A stretch of DNA of 64,000 nucleotides, from the NCBI GenBank assembly GCA_910578715.1, contig CAJTRL010000011.1, forward strand, positions 1 to 64,000, read 5' to 3'. The DNA is from an uncultured Lachnospiraceae bacterium (GTDB lineage Bacteria > Bacillota > Clostridia > Lachnospirales > Lachnospiraceae). Below the pieces are notes generated by a model that had not been told where the DNA came from, did no database searches, and saw only the letters and a program-made list of their open reading frames with translations. Positions 58,114 to 64,000 of this stretch are shown here, in pieces (positions within the stretch are counted from its first letter, which is position 1; every line of letters starts with the position of its first letter). The position numbers and the translations under genes were made by a program.

Positions 58114-58677
58114 TTGAATACGATAGTAAGCACGAACCTGGTCCTGGCGTCCGTGGAGATGACGCCAAGACTGTTCGATTTGGATTTTCAGCTTCTTCAT
58201 GATGCGGTGCTGATGATAATCGCCGTGTTCGCGTTATTCCTGATTGCATCCCATTTTCTGTTTAATCCGGTCAGAAATATGCTCCAGAAGAGACAGGATA
58301 AAATCAAAGGAGAACTTGATAACGCCGCAAAAGATATGGCGGAAGCGAGAGAGCTGAAGGCTGAATATGAAACCAGGCTGAAAGAGATTGATAAAGAAGC
58401 GGAGAACATTTTAGGCGAAGCTCGTAAAAAAGCGCTGGCGAATGAAAATAAAATTGTGGCCCAGGCGAAAGAAGAAGCGGCCAGAATTATTGAAAGGGCA
58501 AATGTAGAAGCCGAACTGGAAAAGAAGAAAGCGGCCGATGAAGTGAAGCGCGAGATGGTAGTATTGGCATCTTTGATGGCAGGAAAGGTTGTAAGCGCGG
58601 CGATTGATACAACTGTGCAGGACAGTCTTATCGAAGAAACGCTGAAAGAAATAGGTGACGGCACATGGCTAAGCTAA
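58114..58677 (+). CDS. atpF: ATP synthase F0 subunit b
   Basis: The peripheral stalk subunit. The 187-residue product has one N-terminal membrane helix (LLHDAVLMIIAVFALFLIASHFLF) and a long charged helix (NMLQKRQDKIKGELDNAAKDMAEARELKAEYETRLKEIDKEAENILGEARKKA...). The start is TTG 58114 after GGAGG. It overlaps atpH by 13 bases. Confidence 0.93.
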   Translation: MNTIVSTNLVLASVEMTPRLFDLDFQLLHDAVLMIIAVFALFLIASHFLFNPVRNMLQKRQDKIKGELDNAAKDMAEARELKAEYETRLKEIDKEAENILGEARKKALANENKIVAQAKEEAARIIERANVEAELEKKKAADEVKREMVVLASLMAGKVVSAAIDTTVQDSLIEETLKEIGDGTWLS

Positions 58678-59210
58678 TTTCAAAAACATACGGAGATGCG
58701 TTGTTCGAACTTGCGGTTGAAGAAAACAAAGTGGATGAAATGCTGGAAGAAATTGGACAGCTTCAGAAGATTCTGAAGGAAAATGATGATTTTGGCAGAC
58801 TTTTAACCCATCCGAAAATCAACAAGGACGAGAAAAACAGGGTGGTCACGGAGGTTTTCAAGGGACGGATTTCCGATGAGCTGCTTGGATTCCTGACGAT
58901 TATTATTTCCAAGGACCGTTATCAGGAGATAGACGGCATTCTGGAATATTTTCTTACGGAAGTCAAGAAGTATAAAGGAATCGGCGTTGCTACCGTAACA
59001 ACGGCTGTTCCGCTGAAAAGCGAACAGTGTAAAAAAGTCGAACAGAAACTGCTCGATACGACGGATTATAAGTCTATGGAAATTCACTATAAACAGGATG
59101 CCGCTCTGATTGGCGGTATGGTAATCCGCATCGGAGACAGAGTGGTAGACAGCAGTATCAGCACAAAATTAAACGAACTTCAGAAGGAATTGCTGAAAGT
59201 TCAGATATAA
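58665..59210 (+). CDS. atpH: ATP synthase F1 subunit delta
   Basis: The stator cap joining b to the alpha-beta ring. The 181-residue product has an N-terminal helical domain (SKTYGDALFELAVEENKVDEMLEEIGQLQKIL) and the C-terminal motif DAALIGGMVIRIGDRVVDSSISTKLNELQKEL typical of delta. It starts within atpF (13-base overlap). Confidence 0.94.
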   Translation: MAKLISKTYGDALFELAVEENKVDEMLEEIGQLQKILKENDDFGRLLTHPKINKDEKNRVVTEVFKGRISDELLGFLTIIISKDRYQEIDGILEYFLTEVKKYKGIGVATVTTAVPLKSEQCKKVEQKLLDTTDYKSMEIHYKQDAALIGGMVIRIGDRVVDSSISTKLNELQKELLKVQI

Positions 59211-59264
59211 TGCCGCGATGACAGACGAATTGCGGCGAAATTTTGAAAGAAAGGTGCGAATGAC

Positions 59265-60770
59265 ATGAATTTAAGACCAGAAGAAATAAGTTCAGTCATT
59301 AAGGAACAAATCAAGAGATATTCCTCTGCTCTGGAAGTATCGGATGTTGGTACGGTCATTCAGGTTGCAGACGGCATTGCCCGTGTACACGGACTTGAAA
59401 ATGCAATGCAGGGCGAGTTGTTGGAATTTCCCGGCGATGTTTACGGCATGGTACTGAACCTGGAAGAAGACAATGTAGGCGCGGTACTTCTCGGAAGCCA
59501 GCACAATATCAACGAAGGTGATATTGTCAAGACAACGGGAAGAGTTGTGGAAGTGCCGGTCGGTGACTGCATGCTCGGCCGCGTTATTAATGCTCTTGGT
59601 ATGCCCATTGATGGTAAAGGGCCGATTCAGACTGACAAATATCGTAAGATTGAAAGAGTTGCATCCGGCGTTATCACAAGAAAATCTGTTGATACGCCAT
59701 TGCAGACAGGTATTAAGGCAATCGACTCCATGGTTCCGATTGGACGGGGACAAAGAGAGCTGATTATCGGCGACAGACAGACCGGTAAGACGGCGATTGC
59801 GATTGATACGATTATTAACCAGAAGGGACAGGGTGTAAAATGTATTTATGTGGCAATTGGCCAGAAAGCGTCTACTGTTGCTTCTATTGTAAAAACACTG
59901 AATGAATTTGGCGCAATGAGTTATACAACAGTCGTTGTAGCATCGGCGAGCGAACTGGCGCCGTTACAGTATATCGCGCCTTATTCCGGCTGTGCGATTG
60001 GTGAAGAGTGGATGGAGAAGGGAGAGGATGTTCTTGTCGTATATGACGATTTGAGTAAACATGCGGTTGCTTACCGTACACTTTCCCTGCTCCTTAGAAG
60101 ACCGCCGGGACGTGAGGCATATCCGGGTGACGTTTTCTATCTGCATTCCAGATTGTTAGAGCGTGCGGCGAGAATGAGCGAAGAGTATGGCGGAGGTTCC
60201 CTGACGGCGCTTCCGATTATCGAAACCCAGGCCGGGGACGTATCGGCCTATATTCCGACAAATGTTATTTCCATCACGGACGGCCAGATTTATCTGGAAA
60301 CCGAGATGTTTAATTCCGGTTTCAGACCGGCGGTTAATGCCGGACTTTCCGTGTCCCGTGTAGGCGGTGCCGCACAGATAAAAGCGATGAAGAAGATTGC
60401 GGCCCCGATTCGTGTGGAACTGGCGCAGTATCGTGAACTTGCGGCTTTCTCGCAGTTTGGTTCCGAACTGGATGCGGATACGAAGGAAAAGCTGGCACAA
60501 GGCGAAAGAATCAAGGAAATTCTGAAACAGCCCCAGTATAAACCGATGCCGGTACAGTACCAGGTTATCATTATCTTTGCGGCGACCAACAAGTATCTGC
60601 TGGATGTTCCGGTAGAAGATATTACCCGGTTTGAGACAGAGCTTTTCGAGTTCCTCGATACCAAGTATCCTGAAATTCCGAGTTCCATTGCGGAAGAAAA
60701 GGTGATTTCCGAAGAAATAGAAGGAAAGCTCAGAAAAGCAATCGAAGAATGCAAAGCGCAGTTCAAATAA
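59265..60770 (+). CDS. atpA: ATP synthase F1 subunit alpha
   Basis: The regulatory nucleotide-binding subunit of F1. The 501-residue product has RPEEISSVIKEQIKRY at the N-terminus, Walker A GDRQTGKTAIAID, and the signature PAVNAGLSVSRVGGAAQ with the arginine finger. The DELSE-like C-terminal domain is present. GAAAGG precedes the ATG. Confidence 0.98.
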   Translation: MNLRPEEISSVIKEQIKRYSSALEVSDVGTVIQVADGIARVHGLENAMQGELLEFPGDVYGMVLNLEEDNVGAVLLGSQHNINEGDIVKTTGRVVEVPVGDCMLGRVINALGMPIDGKGPIQTDKYRKIERVASGVITRKSVDTPLQTGIKAIDSMVPIGRGQRELIIGDRQTGKTAIAIDTIINQKGQGVKCIYVAIGQKASTVASIVKTLNEFGAMSYTTVVVASASELAPLQYIAPYSGCAIGEEWMEKGEDVLVVYDDLSKHAVAYRTLSLLLRRPPGREAYPGDVFYLHSRLLERAARMSEEYGGGSLTALPIIETQAGDVSAYIPTNVISITDGQIYLETEMFNSGFRPAVNAGLSVSRVGGAAQIKAMKKIAAPIRVELAQYRELAAFSQFGSELDADTKEKLAQGERIKEILKQPQYKPMPVQYQVIIIFAATNKYLLDVPVEDITRFETELFEFLDTKYPEIPSSIAEEKVISEEIEGKLRKAIEECKAQFK

Positions 60771-60801
60771 AAGTAGAGAAAGTGGAAGGTAAGGTGATGC
60801 T

Positions 60802-61668
60802 ATGGCCTCAATGAGAGACATAAAAAGGCGTAAGGGCAGTATTCAGAGCACTCAGCAGATTACCAAAGCGATGAAACTTGTTTCTACTGTAAAACTGCAG
60901 AGAGCGAAGCAGCGCGCGGAGCAGTCCAAAGCATATTTTAATTGTATGTATGAGACGGTAACTTCGATGTTAGCCAAGACGGGAAACCTGAACCATCCTT
61001 ATCTGAATGGCGGCAGTTCCGCGAAAAAGGGAATTATCGTGATAACTTCCAACAGAGGACTTGCAGGCGGTTACAATTCCAATATTGTGAAGCTGGTTAC
61101 GCAGCAAAGCGGTTTCCGGAAGGAAGATTTGCGTATCTATGCGATTGGTAAAAAGGGAAAAGATGCGCTGTCCCGGCATGGCTATGAAATCGTGGAGGAA
61201 GATTCCGATATTATTGAAGAGCCGCTTTATATCGATGCAATGGCATTGAGCTCAAGGGTTCTGGAAGCCTATACGAAAGGTGAAATCGGAGAGATATATA
61301 TCGCCTATACCGCTTTTAAAAATACCGTAGTACATGAGCCGACTCTGTTAAAACTTCTTCCGGTGGAAACGGAGAAATCAGAAGATGTGCCACAGGAAAA
61401 AGAAAGCAAGGCGCTGATGAGTTTCGAACCGAATGACGACGAAGCGCTGGAAATGATTATTCCCAAATATGTCACGAGTCTGATATACGGCGGTCTGATA
61501 GAAGCGGCAGCCAGCGAGAACGGCGCAAGAATGCAGGCGATGGATTCCGCAACAAGCAATGCCGAAGAAATGATAGAGCATTTGTCGCTGATGTATAACA
61601 GGGCGAGACAGGGCTCTATTACACAGGAATTAACAGAAATCATCGCGGGAGCGAATGCAATTTCCTAG
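60802..61668 (+). CDS. atpG: ATP synthase F1 subunit gamma
   Basis: The central rotating shaft. The 288-residue product begins MASMRDIKRRKGSIQSTQQITKAMKLVSTVKLQRAK, includes ITSNRGLAGGYNSNIVK, and ends with NAEEMIEHLSLMYNRARQGSITQELTEIIAGANAI, the classical gamma C-terminus. AAGG precedes the ATG. Confidence 0.97.
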   Translation: MASMRDIKRRKGSIQSTQQITKAMKLVSTVKLQRAKQRAEQSKAYFNCMYETVTSMLAKTGNLNHPYLNGGSSAKKGIIVITSNRGLAGGYNSNIVKLVTQQSGFRKEDLRIYAIGKKGKDALSRHGYEIVEEDSDIIEEPLYIDAMALSSRVLEAYTKGEIGEIYIAYTAFKNTVVHEPTLLKLLPVETEKSEDVPQEKESKALMSFEPNDDEALEMIIPKYVTSLIYGGLIEAAASENGARMQAMDSATSNAEEMIEHLSLMYNRARQGSITQELTEIIAGANAIS

Positions 61669-61710
61669 CGCTTCATGAAAAAAGAGTGAAAACATAGAAA
61701 GGAAAAGAAG

Positions 61711-63114
61711 ATGGCAGAAGTGAAAAATGGCGAAAGCCGTGGAAAACTTACCCAGATTATCGGCGCCGTACTCGACATCAAGTTCGACGAAGGAAATTTG
61801 CCTGAAATCAACGATGCGATAAAGATTCCGTTAAAAGACGGTTCCGAGCTGGTTGTCGAAGTATCGCAGCATCTGGGCGACGATACAGTCAGATGTATCG
61901 CTATGGGTTCTACCGACGGACTGGTCAGAGGCATGGAAGCAGTTTCGACCGGGGCTCCAATCAGCGTTCCGGTCGGCGAAAATACATTGGGACGTATCTT
62001 TAATGTTTTGGGCCAGCCCATAGATAATATTCCCGCCCCGACGGGAGTAACTTATGAGCCGATTCACCGTCCGGCGCCCCAGTTTGAAGAACAGGCTACC
62101 GAGACGGAAATGCTGGAGACAGGCATTAAGGTCGTTGACCTTCTCTGCCCTTATCAGAAGGGTGGTAAGATTGGTCTGTTCGGCGGCGCCGGTGTTGGTA
62201 AGACGGTTCTGATTCAGGAACTTATCCGGAATATTGCAACGGAGCATGGCGGATATTCCGTATTTACCGGTGTTGGAGAGCGTACGAGAGAAGGTAATGA
62301 CCTGTATTATGAAATGAAGGAATCGGGCGTTATCGATAAGACGACGATGGTTTTCGGGCAGATGAACGAGCCGCCGGGAGCGAGAATGAGAGTTGGTCTG
62401 ACGGGTCTTACGATGGCGGAATATTTCCGTGATAAAGGCGGAAAGGACGTACTGCTGTTCATTGATAACATTTTCCGGTTTACACAGGCGGGTTCCGAGG
62501 TATCCGCTCTGCTTGGCCGTATGCCATCCGCAGTAGGTTATCAGCCTACGCTGCAGACGGAGATGGGCGCTTTACAGGAAAGAATTACTTCCACGAAGAA
62601 CGGTTCCATTACGTCCGTTCAGGCAGTATATGTACCGGCGGATGACTTAACCGACCCGGCTCCGGCAACGACCTTTGCACATCTGGACGCAACGACCGTA
62701 TTGTCCAGGTCTATCGTGGAGCTCGGTATCTATCCGGCGGTTGACCCGCTTGAATCGACGTCCAGAATCCTTGACCCCAGAGTTGTCGGGGAGGAGCATT
62801 ATCATGTAGCGCGCGGCGTCCAGGAAATTCTTCAGAAATACAAAGAGTTACAGGATATTATCGCAATTCTTGGTATGGATGAACTTTCGGAAGATGATAA
62901 ATTAGTCGTTTCCCGTGCAAGAAAGATTCAGAGATTCCTGTCACAGCCGTTCTTCGTAGCCGGACAGTTTACCGGTCTGGAAGGAAAATATGTTCCGATA
63001 GCGGAGACAATCAGAGGCTTCAAGGAAATACTGGAAGGGAAGCATGATGAGATTCCTGAGAGTTATTTCCTGAATGCCGGAAGCATTGACGACGTACTTG
63101 CCCGTGTAAAATAA
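61711..63114 (+). CDS. atpD: ATP synthase F1 subunit beta
   Basis: The catalytic subunit. The 467-residue product has Walker A GGAGVGKTVLIQELI, the GERTREGNDLYYEM loop with the catalytic Glu, Walker B DVLLFIDNIFRFTQAGSEVSALLGR and the PSAVGYQPTL segment, plus the DELSEDDKLVVSRARKIQRFLSQPF motif. GAAAGGAAAAG lies before the ATG. Confidence 0.98.
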   Translation: MAEVKNGESRGKLTQIIGAVLDIKFDEGNLPEINDAIKIPLKDGSELVVEVSQHLGDDTVRCIAMGSTDGLVRGMEAVSTGAPISVPVGENTLGRIFNVLGQPIDNIPAPTGVTYEPIHRPAPQFEEQATETEMLETGIKVVDLLCPYQKGGKIGLFGGAGVGKTVLIQELIRNIATEHGGYSVFTGVGERTREGNDLYYEMKESGVIDKTTMVFGQMNEPPGARMRVGLTGLTMAEYFRDKGGKDVLLFIDNIFRFTQAGSEVSALLGRMPSAVGYQPTLQTEMGALQERITSTKNGSITSVQAVYVPADDLTDPAPATTFAHLDATTVLSRSIVELGIYPAVDPLESTSRILDPRVVGEEHYHVARGVQEILQKYKELQDIIAILGMDELSEDDKLVVSRARKIQRFLSQPFFVAGQFTGLEGKYVPIAETIRGFKEILEGKHDEIPESYFLNAGSIDDVLARVK

Positions 63115-63152
63115 GGCAGACTCACAGGCTGAGAGAAAGGCAGGGGTAAAGT

Positions 63153-63566
63153 ATGGCTGAAAATGACAACAAGTTTACATTGAAGGTGATTACGCCCGAC
63201 AGGGTGTTTTACGAAGAAGAAGTTTCGATGGTTGAATTTAATACGGTGGAAGGAGAAGTCGGAATTTATAAACAGCATATTCCGATGACGATGATTATCG
63301 CACCGGGCATCCTGACGATTACACAGGAGAACGAAACCAAAGAGGCGGCACTGCATGCGGGTTTTGCGGAGATTTTGCAGGATAAGGTAACGATTCTTGC
63401 GGAAATCATCGAATGGCCTACGGAAATTGACCTAAAGCGCGCGGAAGAGGCAAAGGAACGTGCGGAGAGCCGAATCAGGGAGCATGCGCCCGGAACGGAT
63501 ATGAAGCGCGCTGAAATGTCATTAAAGCGTGCAGTTGCGCGTATCAATGCGATTAACAATCAATAA
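63153..63566 (+). CDS. atpC: ATP synthase F1 subunit epsilon
   Basis: The subunit links gamma to the c ring and inhibits hydrolysis. The 137-residue product has the N-terminal beta-sandwich (FTLKVITPDRVFYEEEVSMVEFNTVEGEVGIYKQHIPMTMII) and the C-terminal helical hairpin (IDLKRAEEAKERAESRIREH...KRAEMSLKRAVARINAIN). It is the last gene of the operon. AAAGGCAGGGG precedes the ATG. Confidence 0.96.
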   Translation: MAENDNKFTLKVITPDRVFYEEEVSMVEFNTVEGEVGIYKQHIPMTMIIAPGILTITQENETKEAALHAGFAEILQDKVTILAEIIEWPTEIDLKRAEEAKERAESRIREHAPGTDMKRAEMSLKRAVARINAINNQ

Positions 63567-63571
63567 AGCTA

Positions 63572-63600
63572 TGATAGGACAGGCAAAGAGCCTGTCCTAT
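63572..63600 (+). terminator. First terminator of the atp operon
   Basis: Stem ATAGGACAGGC / GCCTGTCCTAT with a 5-base loop and a short TT tail. Confidence 0.85.
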
Positions 63601-63631
63601 TTCATGTAATAGGAAATTGCTGTAACCGTAG

Positions 63632-63676
63632 TGGGCTTGCGCAAGCTGCGGAGCTTGCGCTTTTTCAATGTACACG
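63632..63676 (+). terminator. Second, tandem terminator after the atp operon
   Basis: Stem GCGCAAGCT / AGCTTGCGC with a 4-base loop, followed by TTTTT. Together with the preceding hairpin it gives a tight end to the operon. Confidence 0.8.
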
Positions 63677-63763
63677 GGCCTCTGAATTTGATGACATACG
63701 TTATTCAACAAAGCGCTCCGTTGCGCATATGATAAAATAAATCAGGTCAGAAGCTGGAATTAT

Positions 63764-64000
63764 ATGAGCCAATCAAGAATCCTTCCTTTTTATATGGCAT
63801 ATCCGCTTCCAATGTATTATCAGGAAGAAGATACCGTGACACGAGATTTGGAATACTTACAACAAATGTACCCGTCTGAAGCGAAACGTTATCAGAAAAT
63901 CATTGCGGAAATACTAAATCAGATAGATTATGAGGGAAGCTGCATTTATGACGAATACCCGGATAAATGGCAGCTGTACCGGCTGACAAAGACAATTATG
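63764..64000 (+). CDS. Start of an unknown gene, cut by the window end
   Basis: An open frame from ATG 63764 runs to the window edge for 79 codons. The product begins MSQSRILPFYMAYPLPMYYQEED and includes RDLEYLQQMYPSEAKRYQKIIAEILNQIDYEGSCIYDEYPDKWQLYRL, a helical, acidic-aromatic sequence resembling small conserved Lachnospiraceae proteins of unknown function. It is preceded only by CTGGAA. The C-terminus is missing, so no function is given. Confidence 0.6.
   Translation, partial: MSQSRILPFYMAYPLPMYYQEEDTVTRDLEYLQQMYPSEAKRYQKIIAEILNQIDYEGSCIYDEYPDKWQLYRLTKTIM

Noticed and set aside
1..64000. tRNA genes, rRNA genes, CRISPR arrays, insertion sequences, prophage
   Set aside because: No T-loop-like GGTTCGAATCC motif, rRNA segment, spaced repeat array or transposase/integrase coding sequence was seen by eye on either strand. 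A tRNAscan or Infernal run could still find something missed.

Overview
The window looks like a chromosomal segment of a spore-forming, probably flagellated anaerobe of the Lachnospiraceae (Clostridia). The basis is a mbl/mreB-flgF-flgG cluster, the comF-yvyF pairing, a c-di-AMP operon (cdaA-cdaR-glmM), the germination amidase CwlD, a pyruvate formate-lyase locus, strong AGGAGG-type ribosome binding sites, and an ATP synthase c subunit carrying the sodium-binding residues. I name no genus. I saw no rRNA or tRNA gene, CRISPR array, transposase or prophage.

Layout. 1-6840: nucleotide excision repair genes uvrB and uvrA, separated by a purine-only repeat spacer, then an O-antigen-ligase-like membrane protein. 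6841-8900: a secreted protein and a divergent XRE regulator sharing a long inverted repeat, then an acidic coiled-coil protein behind a possible flagellar sigma promoter. 9000-12275: mreB/mbl, two flagellar rod/hook genes and a FlgJ-like rod protein. 12321-20714: a long co-directional run, recD2, comF, yvyF, two membrane proteins of unknown role, cdaA, cdaR, glmM. 20814-22881: HPr and 2-isopropylmalate synthase. 22905-31085: a lone glycosyltransferase, a sirtuin, DUF951, rpsF-ssb-rpsR, then gdpP-rplI-dnaB and a MerR-type regulator.

31201-34930 (minus strand) is the most unusual part: a pyruvate formate-lyase whose catalytic body and glycyl-radical domain are separate genes. Between them lies a 67-residue protein that resembles the start of the radical domain but has a three-cysteine tail in place of the radical loop. 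The activase pflA and a 2[4Fe-4S] ferredoxin follow.

35263-44795: an SGNH-HAD(FkbH)-GNAT protein, a DUF1858 protein, MecA, a possible small RNA, a GH18 family protein, an ECF vitamin-type transporter with a structured leader, and TcdA. 44815-47889: an IscR-type regulator, cysteine desulfurase, IscU and an AraC regulator. 47977-48201: a 51-bp-arm inverted repeat. 48286-55581: a heterodimeric ABC exporter, CwlD, a Sua5-type enzyme, RpiB and a SleB-domain cell-wall protein. 55582-56076: a DUF402 protein (minus strand). 56213-63676: the complete atp operon (atpZ-I-B-E-F-H-A-G-D-C) with a promoter and tandem terminators. 63764-end: the start of an unknown gene.

Several genes link functionally. 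CdaA makes c-di-AMP and GdpP destroys it. The Sua5-type enzyme and TcdA act at the first and last steps of the t6A/ct6A tRNA modification, and TcdA sits beside the Fe-S/sulfur genes. PflA, the ferredoxin and the three Pfl pieces form one anaerobic pyruvate module. Function assignments rest on motif recognition by eye; no search was run.
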